Shown here: one piece after another, positions 36,384 to 46,379 of the stretch
Numbering within the stretch: position 1 is the stretch's first letter
How the letters are laid out: every line of letters starts with the position of its first letter
Program-made: the position numbers and the translations under genes
Assembly: GCF_003014475.1 (NCBI RefSeq)
Contig: NZ_PYGJ01000002.1
Span: 434,001 to 498,000 of the forward strand
From: Shimia abyssi
GTDB taxonomy: Bacteria; Pseudomonadota; Alphaproteobacteria; Rhodobacterales; Rhodobacteraceae
Direction: 5' to 3'
Length of the DNA stretch: 64,000 bases
The notes under the pieces: generated by a model
What the model was told of the DNA's origin: nothing
The model's database searches: none
The model's input: only the letters and a program-made list of their open reading frames with translations

Positions 36384-36608
36384 CTTAAGCTGATTTGCAA
36401 ATTGTCTCCCAAAGCCGGTTTTCGCGTGGCTCTTTACCAAGGTCGGCTCTGGGCCGTGACCGCCAGCCAGACTGGAAGGAATGACGGTCCGTTCCGTCGG
36501 CATAGCCGCCAATCTTCACAGACAATGCGATCGGCCCGGTGCTGCATCATTTATCGCAAATGGCAGGCCACCGGGCACCCCTAATTCTTTCATGCGATCC
36601 TCATTGGA

Positions 36609-37943
36609 TCACTCATTAGGACCCAACGCCGAAAGGCCTTTCAGAATATCAATGGCATAGGCCAGTTGATAATCCTCTTCCCGTAGCTTCGCAGCTTCCT
36701 CTGCCTTGGCACGATCTTCCTCTATCTGACGTACCTCGTCTTCGCTCAGGCTATCATTGTTCAGGCTACCACGCAGGTCTGCTTCACCCCGAATGTGGCG
36801 GTTGGCATCTTCCTCCTCCTCATTCGCTGGTGTCCGGCGTGGTTGCTCCACCACGATGTCCGGGCTCACACCCAGCGCCTGGATCGAACGGCCTGATGGT
36901 GTATAGTACCGCGCCGTGGTCAGGCGCATCGCACCATCCCCGCGCAGCGGCATAACCGTTTGAACTGACCCTTTACCAAAGCTCTTTGTACCAACAACAA
37001 TTGCACGCCGGTGATCTTGCAAAGCCCCCGCCACAATTTCCGAGGCCGAGGCCGACCCGCCGTTGATCAACACAACCACGGGTTTGCCCATGGCAAGATC
37101 ACCCGGCGTCGCGTTGTAACGCTCGCCATCCTGTGGATTGCGCCCACGGGTCGAGACAATCTCGCCTTTTTCAAGGAAGCTGTCAGAAACCGAAATCGCT
37201 TGGGTCAAAAGACCACCGGGATTATTGCGCAAATCCAACACAATCCCGTTCACGTTCTCCATACCACCCAGTTCTTCAACCTGCTTCAGGAACCCAGCCT
37301 CAAGATTCGGTGTCGTCTGATTGTTGAAAGTGGTCACACGCAAAACAACCGTATCTCCAACATTGCGTGTCCGAACGGCTGTCAATTTGATCGTGTCCCG
37401 AATGATGGTAACATCAAACGGCTCCGGCTCACCTTCGCGTACCACCGTAATGATAATCTCGGACCCAACCGGTCCGCGCATCATTTCAACCGCCTCGTCC
37501 AGATTGAGACCCAGAACACTCTCGTCATTCACATGAGTGATAAAGTCTCCGGCTTCAATTCCAGCTTCATCCGCAGGGGTACCGTCGATCGGCGATACTA
37601 CCTTCACAAACCCTTCTTCCTGCGTCACCTCGATGCCCAAACCACCAAACTCACCGCGAGTTTGCACGCGCATATCTTCGGCATCCTGTGGCGAAAGATA
37701 GCTTGAATGCGGATCAAGCGATGTCAGCATCCCGTTGATGGCCGCTTCGATCAGGTCAGCTTCGTCGACCTCCTCCACGTATTGTGCCCGGATGCGCTCA
37801 AAGATGTCTCCGAACAGGTCCAACTGTTCGTAGACATTACTTTTGCGTGACGTCTCTTGGGCAAGCAGTGGGCCGGCCACCTGTGTCGTGACCAGCAACC
37901 CGGCCAACACACCTCCCGCGGCGGCAGCAAAGAATTTCTTCAT
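36609..37943 (-). CDS. ctpA: S41 family C-terminal processing peptidase
   Basis: A 444-residue periplasmic serine protease. It has a signal peptide (cleavage after LAQ near residue 29), an N-terminal cap, a PDZ domain at about 90-160 (GGLGIEVTQEEGFVKVVSPIDGTPADEAGI) and the S41 catalytic domain with the nucleophile in GGSASASEIVAGALQDH and the Lys in GTKSFGKGSVQTV. The C-terminal tail is acidic and charged. CtpA enzymes trim peptidoglycan hydrolases and envelope proteins; here envC is directly upstream on the same strand with a three-base gap, and gpmI overlaps envC, as is common in these bacteria. Confidence 0.93.
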   Translation of the reverse strand: MKKFFAAAAGGVLAGLLVTTQVAGPLLAQETSRKSNVYEQLDLFGDIFERIRAQYVEEVDEADLIEAAINGMLTSLDPHSSYLSPQDAEDMRVQTRGEFGGLGIEVTQEEGFVKVVSPIDGTPADEAGIEAGDFITHVNDESVLGLNLDEAVEMMRGPVGSEIIITVVREGEPEPFDVTIIRDTIKLTAVRTRNVGDTVVLRVTTFNNQTTPNLEAGFLKQVEELGGMENVNGIVLDLRNNPGGLLTQAISVSDSFLEKGEIVSTRGRNPQDGERYNATPGDLAMGKPVVVLINGGSASASEIVAGALQDHRRAIVVGTKSFGKGSVQTVMPLRGDGAMRLTTARYYTPSGRSIQALGVSPDIVVEQPRRTPANEEEEDANRHIRGEADLRGSLNNDSLSEDEVRQIEEDRAKAEEAAKLREEDYQLAYAIDILKGLSALGPNE

Positions 37944-37946
37944 AGG

Positions 37947-39083
37947 TTATCCATCCTTGTTCGTTCGGAACCACGTTTCCGGGTCCACGGGCGACTTGCC
38001 CTCTCTGACTTCTATATAGAGCGTTTCTGTGCGGTCATGACCAGAGCCATCACTCGACTGTGAGAGAATGGCACCGATTTCAGGGTCATTTCCTCCCATC
38101 AATCCAATAGGCGACCCCTCTGGTACCACCTGGCCTGCGTCGCCATAGACTCTTTCCATGCCTGCAAAAACAAATAGTAGCCCGGGCTGCGGCTCTAAGA
38201 TCATGACGTTGCCGTAATCCAGCAACGGCCCCCGATACCGGATCGTTGCTGCCACGGGTGAAACAACCAGCGCATTTGGCCTAGTGGCTAGCACCAATCC
38301 CGGCCTGCGAATACCCGCCGCATCGGCCTCTCCCGACCGGCGCAACACTTCGGCCTCAACTGGCATAACCAATATGCCCTTGAATGCCGTGGCATCCGGC
38401 AGGTCAATCTCTTCCAGCCCATCAACTTGCAAATCCACCAACGCGCTTGCAAACCCCTCGAGCGTTTCCGTCGAAGCAATCAACAACGCCGTCTGAACCG
38501 GGTCTTCCGAATAGCGGCGTGGCAAATCCGTGCGATCCGCAATCGCCTTGCTCAGTTCTGTGCGCGCCGCCTGCACGCCCGCCAACCCATCCTGCAAGGT
38601 CTCTGCAGCCCCTTCCTGAAGACTGCGCAGGATCACAACTTCTTCGAGATCGGCGCGCAGCTTGGCAACCTCGCCTTCCAACCCCGGCGTTACGTCGGCC
38701 AGAATCATCCCGGCCCTTGCGGTACCTTCTGGCCCCTCCGGATGCAGCAACATCACCGGCGGTGGCCCCGATCCAATGGATTGCAGCGCACCCAGTAACC
38801 GCGCAATCTCACCTTCCTGAGCCTTCAACTGCCGCCCCAACTGAGCCTCTCGGATAGAGGCCCGGCGCAATCCTGCGCGCAACGCCGTCAGCCCCGCCTC
38901 ATATGCATGCACAACTTCGGTCAACGCCTTAACGCGATCGCGCGCACTATTTGCCTGCGCCAACGCAACCGATGCCGCCTCCAGTTCGTCCGATGCAATC
39001 CGCGCCGCATCTGCCGGATCGGTTTCAGCGCGCGCCAATCCCGCGATCAGTACCAATGGCAGGAGCAGCGCGAAACATCTCAT
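37947..39083 (-). CDS. envC: EnvC-like murein hydrolase activator (degenerate LytM domain)
   Basis: A 378-residue exported protein with a signal peptide, a long N-terminal coiled coil (residues about 20-220, with heptad-like Ala/Leu/Glu) and a C-terminal LytM/M23 fold (VVSPVAATIRYRGPLLDYGNVMILE). The zinc-binding His and Asp residues of true LytM peptidases are not seen: the last ligand position reads ETLYIEVREG, where active enzymes have HLHFEVR. It is therefore probably an activator of a murein amidase in cell separation, like EnvC. It overlaps gpmI by four bases and is three bases from ctpA, so the three are one operon. Confidence 0.88.
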   Translation of the reverse strand: MRCFALLLPLVLIAGLARAETDPADAARIASDELEAASVALAQANSARDRVKALTEVVHAYEAGLTALRAGLRRASIREAQLGRQLKAQEGEIARLLGALQSIGSGPPPVMLLHPEGPEGTARAGMILADVTPGLEGEVAKLRADLEEVVILRSLQEGAAETLQDGLAGVQAARTELSKAIADRTDLPRRYSEDPVQTALLIASTETLEGFASALVDLQVDGLEEIDLPDATAFKGILVMPVEAEVLRRSGEADAAGIRRPGLVLATRPNALVVSPVAATIRYRGPLLDYGNVMILEPQPGLLFVFAGMERVYGDAGQVVPEGSPIGLMGGNDPEIGAILSQSSDGSGHDRTETLYIEVREGKSPVDPETWFRTNKDG

Positions 39084-40600
39084 CGGATTATCAGGCTCTC
39101 TCCGGTCATTTCCTCGGGCTGGTCTAGCCCCATCAGATCCAGCAGCGAAGGTGCAAGATCCGCTAAACGTCCTGACTTAATCGTTGCGCCTTCTGGCCCA
39201 TTGACCAAAATCACCGGCACCGGGTTTGTCGTATGTGCCGTATGCGGCCCACCGGTGGCAGGATCATACATCATCTCGCAATTGCCGTGGTCAGCGGCCA
39301 CAATCATAGCGCCGCCCGCCTCCTGCAACGCCGCGTGCACTGCCGTCAGCCCCTCATCTACCGCCACACATGCTTTCATCGCTGCTTCAAGGCTTCCTGT
39401 ATGACCTACCATGTCCGGGTTGGCATAATTCGTCACGATCAGGTCATAGCCTTCGCGGATCGCCCCCACAAAATGCTCCGTCACCTCGGCTGCTGACATC
39501 TCAGGTTGCAAATCATAGGTCGCCACTTTGGGCGACGCCGCCATATAGCGGTCCTCTCCCGCCTCGGGCGCTTCCTTGCCGCCATTCAGAAAAAAGGTCA
39601 CATGCGGGTATTTTTCGGTCTCGGCCAGATGGAATTGACGCAAACCCTTCTTGGCCACCCACTCGCCCAATGTATTGACGATCTCCTGCTTGGGATAGGC
39701 AGTGGTCATATAGGCGTTATGCGCATCCGAATAATTCACCATCCCCAACAAGCCCGCAAGTTTGGGTCGGGCACCTACGTCAAAGGCATCAAAATCTGGT
39801 TGGCCAATGGCTGCCAAAATCTCTCTCGCCCTGTCCGCCCTGAAATTTAGACAGAAAAAACCATCGCCGTCTTTGGCTCCCGCATAGTCACCGATCACGC
39901 TGGCCGCGACAAATTCGTCGGTTTCAGATCGTGCATAGGCCTTGGACACCGCCTCATGCGCATCGCTCGCGGCAAGTCCCTCGCCGAACACCCACGCCTG
40001 ATAGGCTTCTGCGACCCGTTCCCAGCGGTTGTCCCGGTCCATGGCGAAATACCGCCCCGTCACGGTTGCGACACGCACACCCTCCGGCAATTCCGCCTTC
40101 AGCGTTTCCAAATAGCTCAGTGCTGATTTCGGCGCCACATCGCGCCCATCCGTGATGGCGTGCAGCACTACTGGCACCCCAGCATTGGCCACCGCATTAG
40201 CCGCAGCCAGAACATGGTTCAAATGCCCATGCACACCGCCGTCCGAAATCACGCCCATCAAATGCGCCGTTCCACCAGTTGACTTCAGAGTAGCAATAAA
40301 ATCAATCAATGCGCCATTCTCAAAGAATGAACCGTCCTCAATCGCCAGATCAATCTGCCCCAGATCCATCGCCACCACACGGCCGGCGCCAATATTGGTG
40401 TGACCCACCTCTGAGTTTCCCATCTGCCCGCTTGGCAAACCCACATCCGGCCCATGCGTAACCAGCGTCGCATTTGGGCTCCCTGCAATCATCGCGTCGT
40501 AGGTCGGAGTGTTGGCAAGGAAAGGCGCGTTATCGTCGGTGCGGTCCGAAAGACCCCATCCATCGAGAATACACAGAACGACAGGCTTGGGCGCGGTCAT
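39080..40600 (-). CDS. gpmI: 2,3-bisphosphoglycerate-independent phosphoglycerate mutase
   Basis: A 506-residue glycolytic enzyme of the alkaline phosphatase superfamily, converting 3- to 2-phosphoglycerate with two manganese ions. It starts with PVVLCILDGWG, and has the nucleophile Ser in GNSEVGHTNIGAGRVV (near residue 62), TDGRDVAPKSAL, DRDNRWERV, DLIVTNYANPDMVGHTG, and the C-terminal AADHGNCEMM with metal ligands. Length is normal. It is the first gene of the gpmI-envC-ctpA operon; its stop overlaps the envC start. The 123 bases upstream carry no recognisable regulatory site. Confidence 0.96.
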   Translation of the reverse strand: MTAPKPVVLCILDGWGLSDRTDDNAPFLANTPTYDAMIAGSPNATLVTHGPDVGLPSGQMGNSEVGHTNIGAGRVVAMDLGQIDLAIEDGSFFENGALIDFIATLKSTGGTAHLMGVISDGGVHGHLNHVLAAANAVANAGVPVVLHAITDGRDVAPKSALSYLETLKAELPEGVRVATVTGRYFAMDRDNRWERVAEAYQAWVFGEGLAASDAHEAVSKAYARSETDEFVAASVIGDYAGAKDGDGFFCLNFRADRAREILAAIGQPDFDAFDVGARPKLAGLLGMVNYSDAHNAYMTTAYPKQEIVNTLGEWVAKKGLRQFHLAETEKYPHVTFFLNGGKEAPEAGEDRYMAASPKVATYDLQPEMSAAEVTEHFVGAIREGYDLIVTNYANPDMVGHTGSLEAAMKACVAVDEGLTAVHAALQEAGGAMIVAADHGNCEMMYDPATGGPHTAHTTNPVPVILVNGPEGATIKSGRLADLAPSLLDLMGLDQPEEMTGESLIIR

Positions 40601-40723
40601 GGAAATCTCCCGTGTGAAATCACGCGCGTTCTACCCCGCCCCGCCACAGGTGGGAACCGGTTTTTGTCTCCGTCGGAAAAGAATGCCCGCGAAGGCTTGA
40701 AGGGTTGCCCCTGAAACGTGCAC

Positions 40724-42769
40724 TCACCGCCGCCCCTCACGCAGCCATCCTGTCACGATCATCAAACCAGTCAGCAACAATACCGCCCAGGCCGGTAACA
40801 ATGGCGTACGCGCGATATCCAGCGTTTCATATGCCTCTCTTGGTGTCAGACCGATCCACCCGCGTCCCGCTGCCGGTCGCCCTTCGCGCACGTTGCGTAC
40901 ACTCGGCAATCCATCTTCCAACGCAAAAGACCCACCATCTCGTGCCTCAATCAACCCAGCTAAAACCGCGTCACTCGCAATCGTCTCGACAAATTCCCTC
41001 GGTGCCGCAGGCCCAAGCCCAATCACCGCCTCTTCCTCACCATTTCGCAACCGATAAAGCCCGATTTCCGGCCCGTCATAAAACGCCTCAAACCGACCCG
41101 GCGAAACTTCGGCCATCGGCACTTCGGCAATGTCTCCCGATGGTGTCGTGATCGTCACCGCACCCACATCTTCACTCAACGAGCGGCGAATGATGCGCAT
41201 CGATTGCCCCGTCGCTTCCGCCCACAGCGCCTCTTCTTCAAGCTCTGGCTCACCCATCAACCAATGCGCCAACCGTCGCAGCAATTCTAGCTGCGGCCCA
41301 CCGCCCTGATAACCGCGCGCCCACAGCCATGCATGATCCGACGCCAAAAGCGCCACGCGCCCCTGATCCACACGGTTCAGCACCAACAACGGGCGCTCTT
41401 CGAAACCGGTCATCAAAACTGTGCCCGCATCCGGGTTCACATCGACCTGCCGCAACCAAGGCCCCCAGTGGTCCTGATCCGGCAATCCCGCCGTGACCGG
41501 ATGTCGCTGTCCGGCCTCCGATACCTTCGGCACATAGGTTTCATCCAAAACCCGCGCCGTTGGGCTGGCGGGTAACACCATCGACAATGGTGAGCGATAG
41601 AGGCTATCTGCCGTCGCATAATCCGGTCCCGCCGCAACCAAAACCGCACCGCCGTCTCGCACATAGCGCGCTACGTTTTCGAGATAGATCGACGGCAAGA
41701 TCCCGCGCCGCTGATACCGGTCGAATACGATCAGATCAAAGTCCTCGATCTTCTCCAGAAACAGCTCCCGCGTTGGGAATGCGATCAGCGACAGCTCCGA
41801 AACGGGCACACCATCCTGTTTTTCTGGCGGTCGCAAAATTGTGAAATGCACCAGATCAACCGACGCGTCTGATTTCAGCAAGTTGCGCCATGTCCGCCCC
41901 CCCGGATGCGGCTCTCCCGACACCAACAACACTCGCAATCGATCCCGCACGCCATTGATCTGCACCAACGCCGCATTGTTGCGGTCAGTCAGTTCGCCCG
42001 ACGCTTCTGGCACCACAAACTGGATCACATTGCGCCCGCCGTGAGGTAGCGTCACAGGCAATTCTATATCGCGCCCAACCGGCACCATATAGCTGTCTGG
42101 CTCCCCGCCATCGACGGAAATCTCCAACGGCGCACGCCCGTCTTCAGCTACGGGTGCAGAGCCGGTATCGTCGATCCGCAAGGTCAGCGTTACCGGCTCA
42201 CCCAAAATGGCAAAGGCAGGCGCGTTGGTCACGCTCAACCGCCGATCCCAGTCACTCTCTTTACCTGTATGCAATAAATGAAAGGGCGCGGGCACGTCCG
42301 GCACGCGTTCCATATCATGCGCAATCCCGTCGCTCAGCGCGATCACACCGGCAATCCGCCCACGGGGTTCCTGTGCCATCGCCTCCGCCAGTGCCGCCAT
42401 CATTTCGGTGCCCGTATCTCCCGGCCCGTCCGGCACATTGATCCGACGCAGCTCAGTATTCTCGCGCCCTGCAATACTCGCCGCCAACGTCTCCGCTGCC
42501 GCTTCCGTGCGCTCGGCACGATCTGCCAATTTCTGGCTCGCGCTCTGATCCACCAGCATCAGCACAATGTCACTCAACGCCGCGCGGTCCTCGCTCTGCA
42601 ATACCGGCCCGGCCAATGCCGCCAAAATCACCAGCCCCGCAAGACCGCGATACGCCCAGCCCGACAGCCCCCGCCACAACGCCACTGACACACCCAGCGC
42701 GCACAAAACCGCCAGCGCAATCAGCACCCAAACCGGCACCAGCGGGTCAAACATGATCTGTCCGGTCAT
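40724..42769 (-). CDS. Membrane protein with vWA-like and GATase1-like domains, last gene of the moxR cluster
   Basis: A 681-residue protein with two N-terminal transmembrane segments (about residues 9-28 and 36-56), a vWA-like region starting at LSDIVLMLVDQSASQ where a MIDAS-like DQSAS is seen, a beta-sandwich (RRLSVTNAPAFAILGEPVTLTLR) and a GATase1-like fold (RVLLVSGEPHPGGRTWRNLL, LIVFDRYQRRG, GGAVLVAAGPDY). A C-terminal helix ends LLPAWAVLLLTGLMIVTG. The GATase region has no Cys nucleophile visible, so it is structural. It follows the DUF4159 gene with a four-base overlap and closes a four-gene operon. Confidence 0.75.
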   Translation of the reverse strand: MTGQIMFDPLVPVWVLIALAVLCALGVSVALWRGLSGWAYRGLAGLVILAALAGPVLQSEDRAALSDIVLMLVDQSASQKLADRAERTEAAAETLAASIAGRENTELRRINVPDGPGDTGTEMMAALAEAMAQEPRGRIAGVIALSDGIAHDMERVPDVPAPFHLLHTGKESDWDRRLSVTNAPAFAILGEPVTLTLRIDDTGSAPVAEDGRAPLEISVDGGEPDSYMVPVGRDIELPVTLPHGGRNVIQFVVPEASGELTDRNNAALVQINGVRDRLRVLLVSGEPHPGGRTWRNLLKSDASVDLVHFTILRPPEKQDGVPVSELSLIAFPTRELFLEKIEDFDLIVFDRYQRRGILPSIYLENVARYVRDGGAVLVAAGPDYATADSLYRSPLSMVLPASPTARVLDETYVPKVSEAGQRHPVTAGLPDQDHWGPWLRQVDVNPDAGTVLMTGFEERPLLVLNRVDQGRVALLASDHAWLWARGYQGGGPQLELLRRLAHWLMGEPELEEEALWAEATGQSMRIIRRSLSEDVGAVTITTPSGDIAEVPMAEVSPGRFEAFYDGPEIGLYRLRNGEEEAVIGLGPAAPREFVETIASDAVLAGLIEARDGGSFALEDGLPSVRNVREGRPAAGRGWIGLTPREAYETLDIARTPLLPAWAVLLLTGLMIVTGWLREGRR

Positions 42770-45510
42770 TGGCCCAACCTGTCCAGCAACGCAGGCACAT
42801 GCACCTGATCGCTTTTGTAATTCCCGGTCAGCACATGCATCACGATATTAACCCCAAATCGATAGGCCAACTCGCGCTGCCGCTCTCCGGCGCGTCCGCG
42901 CCCAACAGGCAACAACGTGTTGCCCCGTGCATCCACCGCCCAGGCCGCCGCCCAGTCGTTGCCGCCTATTATCACTGGCGTCACCCCATCATTCAGGTTG
43001 CGAAACGGCATACCTTCGATCAACTCCGCATCCGGTGGAGCGGCCTCAACCCAAACGTCATGGCTGTCATAACGCCCAGGAAAATCTTGTAAGAGATAAA
43101 AGGTGCGCGTCAGTACATGATCCGCAGGCAGTGGATCCAGCGGTGGAATATCCAGCCCAGCGGCAAGGCTCTGCAACTTGCGCCCGTTCGGGCTCGATGC
43201 CCCAAACCGGGCCACATCCGCATCGCGCGTATCAAACACGATCATCCCGCCCGAGCGTAAGTAATCATTCAATTTGCCATAAGCCTCCCGGCTCGGCGTC
43301 GGCTGCTCCTGCGTGATCGGCCAATAAAGGATCGGGTAAAACGCCAACTCATCGCGCTCCAGATCAACTGACGCAGGCTCTCCCGGCTCTACCGAGGTGC
43401 GAAAAAACAGAGTCTCGCTTAATCCCCGCATCCCCGCCAATGCCGTATCATCAATTGTCCGGTTGCCCGTCAGCACATGCGCCAACGCCACATCGCGCGC
43501 ATGGGCATCTGCTCCTTGCGCGCGCGCCTCATGCACCGGGGCAACCAGCACCAGTGCCATCAAAGCACCCGCAACACGCGCACCCCAAAGCCGCCCCGAT
43601 ACTGCCAACGACGCCAGCACATCCGCTGCCAGCAATATCAATGCTGCCGCCAACAGATAGCCTGACAAATCCCTGCTCACCGCCCCGCGCAGCCCTTCTA
43701 CCGGCACATCCGCAGGCCATCGCATTGCCACCAGCTCAGCGTCGTTTTGCACCACGTTCAGCGCCATCAATCGATCCCCTTCGCGGTACAAACCGGGCCG
43801 CACATCCGCGTTCAACGCGCCTTCCAGCAACGCTTCGCCCGGCACTCCGGGCAAGGTCTGGCCATCTTCCAGCCGTCCGAACCCGTCCAAAACCTTGAGC
43901 GGCTGCCAACTGGTTCCCGCCATCTGCTCGGCCATATCCGCACTGTTGCTGCTCACCACGGCCAACCGATCCAGCATCTGCACGAACAACCCAGACAGCG
44001 GTAATCCCGACCACTCGGCATTTGCAGTCACATGCACAAGCACGACCTGCCCCTGCCCGATCTCCTTGCGCGTCACCAGCGGTGTACCATCGCTCAGGCT
44101 TGCGATCACCCGTTCCGCCAAAGTTGGGTCGGGTTGTGCCATCACCTGCGCCGTCACCGTCACTTCTTCGGGAACAGACAGTCCAAAAAACGGGCTGTCC
44201 TCGCTGAACGGCGCCAGCGATTTTGGCTCGCCCCAGCTCATCGCGCCGCCAACACTGCGCCCTCCGGCGCGCAATCGTACCGGCAACAACGGATCCTCAT
44301 CGGTCCGGCTAATCTCGCTTGCGGCCAATCGCGGTCCGGCAAAGCGCAACAGCAACCCACCCTGATCCAGCCACTCCAGCAACGCCGCCTCTTCACCCGC
44401 AGACAATACCGCCACATCCGCCAGCACGACGACATCAGGGTTGGCCGGCAAAACATCGCCCAGCGCACCCTCCAGAATGTCCGCCGTCGGTACGAGAGCC
44501 TGACGCAAGAAATGCAGCGGCGACAACAGTTGCAGCCCCTCACGATCCTCGCGCCCTGCAATCAAAGCAACCTCGCGGCGGCGCAAACTATCATCCGTCA
44601 AGCTGATCGCACCGGCCGAGCGTAGCCCCTGAACCTCGAACCGAGTCACACGCGCCCGTAGCTCCGCTGGCAACACCAATGCATTCTCCGCCACATCCTC
44701 GCCAGCTTCAAAATCCATTGGCAAAGTCGCCAAAATCCGCTCTGACCCACCCGGATCAGTGCCCACTGCCTGCACGCTCACCCCGCGCTCCAACGCGCTT
44801 TCTGACCGGCGTGCCGTTAACAAAACCTTGCCATCCTCAAACGCAGGCGTTTGAAGCCCGATCACGCCGCGTCCGGTTTCCACAACGCGCACGGACCCGG
44901 CCTCCTGCAACGCCTTCAAAACATCATCCCGGCCGTCGCGCGCCAATCCATCGGACAACCAAACCGTATCAAAATCCTGCCCCGCCAGTTCCTCGGCCCA
45001 CGCAGCAACCGCCGCGGCTTCGGGCTCCCACGGCATCGGCGTCACGCCCGCCAATCGTGACAACCACGCATCCGCTGGCTGAAACCGCACCTCTTGCGGC
45101 GCGGTCAACCGCTGCAAAGACGCTGATCGCCCTTCGCGCGCGGCCTCGTCCAGCAACGCCTCAACCATCGTGCGCCGTGCCTCCCAATCCGCCGCCGACG
45201 CCCAGCTTGCATCCATCACGATCAACAACGGGCCGTTGCCATCGCTTGGCTCGTCCGGGTTCAAAACCGGTCCGGCTAGCCCGACGATCACTGCCGCAAG
45301 AGCCAGCATCCGCAAGAGCAACAACCACCACGGCGTGCGATCCGTGACTGTGTCGTCATCCTTCAGGCCAAGCAGCAAGACGACCCCCGGGAACATCCGC
45401 CGCACCGGCGCCGGTGGGATCGCCCGCAGGATCAGCCACAAAACTGGCAGCACGACCAGCGCCGCCAGCACCCAAGGCGCAGCGAATCCAATGGGAAGGC
45501 CAAAAATCAT
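42766..45510 (-). CDS. DUF4159 domain membrane protein with BatA-like N-terminus
   Basis: A 914-residue protein. The N-terminus has BatA-like transmembrane segments (PWVLAALVVLPVLWLILRAI and WWLLLLRMLALAAVIVGLAG), then a vWA-like region (LLIVMDASWASAADWEARR), a middle part with GATase-like features (VVVLADVAVLSAGEEAALLEWL) and a C-terminal DUF4159 domain (LAFYPILYWPITQEQPTPS, YLRSGGMIVFDTRD, FGVNIVMHVLTGNYKSD). The start at 45510 overlaps the DUF58 stop as ATGA and begins the first membrane helix; the longer frame inside DUF58 is rejected. It is the third gene of the moxR-DUF58-DUF4159 operon. Function is unknown. Confidence 0.85.
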   Translation of the reverse strand: MIFGLPIGFAAPWVLAALVVLPVLWLILRAIPPAPVRRMFPGVVLLLGLKDDDTVTDRTPWWLLLLRMLALAAVIVGLAGPVLNPDEPSDGNGPLLIVMDASWASAADWEARRTMVEALLDEAAREGRSASLQRLTAPQEVRFQPADAWLSRLAGVTPMPWEPEAAAVAAWAEELAGQDFDTVWLSDGLARDGRDDVLKALQEAGSVRVVETGRGVIGLQTPAFEDGKVLLTARRSESALERGVSVQAVGTDPGGSERILATLPMDFEAGEDVAENALVLPAELRARVTRFEVQGLRSAGAISLTDDSLRRREVALIAGREDREGLQLLSPLHFLRQALVPTADILEGALGDVLPANPDVVVLADVAVLSAGEEAALLEWLDQGGLLLRFAGPRLAASEISRTDEDPLLPVRLRAGGRSVGGAMSWGEPKSLAPFSEDSPFFGLSVPEEVTVTAQVMAQPDPTLAERVIASLSDGTPLVTRKEIGQGQVVLVHVTANAEWSGLPLSGLFVQMLDRLAVVSSNSADMAEQMAGTSWQPLKVLDGFGRLEDGQTLPGVPGEALLEGALNADVRPGLYREGDRLMALNVVQNDAELVAMRWPADVPVEGLRGAVSRDLSGYLLAAALILLAADVLASLAVSGRLWGARVAGALMALVLVAPVHEARAQGADAHARDVALAHVLTGNRTIDDTALAGMRGLSETLFFRTSVEPGEPASVDLERDELAFYPILYWPITQEQPTPSREAYGKLNDYLRSGGMIVFDTRDADVARFGASSPNGRKLQSLAAGLDIPPLDPLPADHVLTRTFYLLQDFPGRYDSHDVWVEAAPPDAELIEGMPFRNLNDGVTPVIIGGNDWAAAWAVDARGNTLLPVGRGRAGERQRELAYRFGVNIVMHVLTGNYKSDQVHVPALLDRLGQ

Positions 45511-46379
45511 GTGCGCCGCTCCAATGCCCGATGCAGCCACAACAATGCCGATTGTGCAGACTCCCCGGTGTGATGTGTTCCATAGTGCCAGCCGGTCAAT
45601 CGGCACAAGCCGCGCAAGCGTTCCTTGCGCTCGGCCAGCCGCTCCAGATAGCGCGCTTTCAAATCATCCGCCTTTTTCGTCTCATGGCTCAGCGTCTGCC
45701 CCATACTCTCAAAGATCGCCCGCCCCTTGAAAGGAAAACTCTCCTCGGCCGGGTCAAGTACTTGCAGGCAAACCCCCAACACACCACGATCCGCCGCTTT
45801 CGTCAGCGCCGCCTCAAAACTGTCAAAATCCCCCATGAAATCAGACACGAACAGCGCACGTGCATGGGGTAGCATTGCGCGCGCCTCGGGCGAGCCGTAA
45901 TCACCACCCTCGTCGCGCAGCATCATTTCGGTCAAGCGCAAGATCTGCCCCTCACCCCGACGTGGCGGCAACAGCGTACCAGTCAGCCCCACACGCTCGC
46001 CACCTCGGATCAACAGGATCGCCAGCGCCAGCGTCAACAGGCGCGCACGGTCTCCCTTGCTAGGCAGGGCTTTGTCGCTGGAAAAACCCATCGACGCCGC
46101 CTGATCTACCCACAACATCACGGATTGCGCCACCTGCCATTCTCGTTGCCGCACAAATTGCGATCCGGTCTTGGCTGAGCGCCGCCAGTCAATCATCCGC
46201 GTACTGTCGCCAGGCTGAACCGGGCGATATTGCCAGAAATCGTCGCCCATACCGGCGCGACGGCGGCCATGCTCTCCCAACAACACAGTGCCAGCCAAGT
46301 GTTCCGCCTGCGCCAAAAGTGGCGGCAACCGTGCCGCCTGCTCCTCCGCGCTGCCGCGCAGCTGGGCGAAAGAAATCAC
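45507..46379 (-). CDS. DUF58 domain protein
   Basis: A 290-residue DUF58 protein with the signature GDDFWQYRPVQPGDSTRMIDWRRSAKTG near residues 46-73, read in parts, and a vWA-like fold after it (VMLWVDQAASMGF with DQAAS at a MIDAS-like place; LFVSDFMGDFDSFE). DUF58 proteins are co-encoded with MoxR AAA+ ATPases and thought to be remodelling substrates or partners. The start is GTG at 46379, overlapping the moxR stop as GTGA; the end overlaps the DUF4159 start. No membrane segment is visible. Confidence 0.92.
   Translation of the reverse strand: MISFAQLRGSAEEQAARLPPLLAQAEHLAGTVLLGEHGRRRAGMGDDFWQYRPVQPGDSTRMIDWRRSAKTGSQFVRQREWQVAQSVMLWVDQAASMGFSSDKALPSKGDRARLLTLALAILLIRGGERVGLTGTLLPPRRGEGQILRLTEMMLRDEGGDYGSPEARAMLPHARALFVSDFMGDFDSFEAALTKAADRGVLGVCLQVLDPAEESFPFKGRAIFESMGQTLSHETKKADDLKARYLERLAERKERLRGLCRLTGWHYGTHHTGESAQSALLWLHRALERRT

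Noticed and set aside
40601..40723. Possible promoter of gpmI in the gap after the moxR operon
   Set aside because: No -35/-10 pair with acceptable spacing found; only the gap is noted.
44679..45347. 222-codon plus-strand frame inside the DUF4159 gene
   Set aside because: Pro/Arg/Ser-rich complement of a real gene with strong operon evidence on the other strand.
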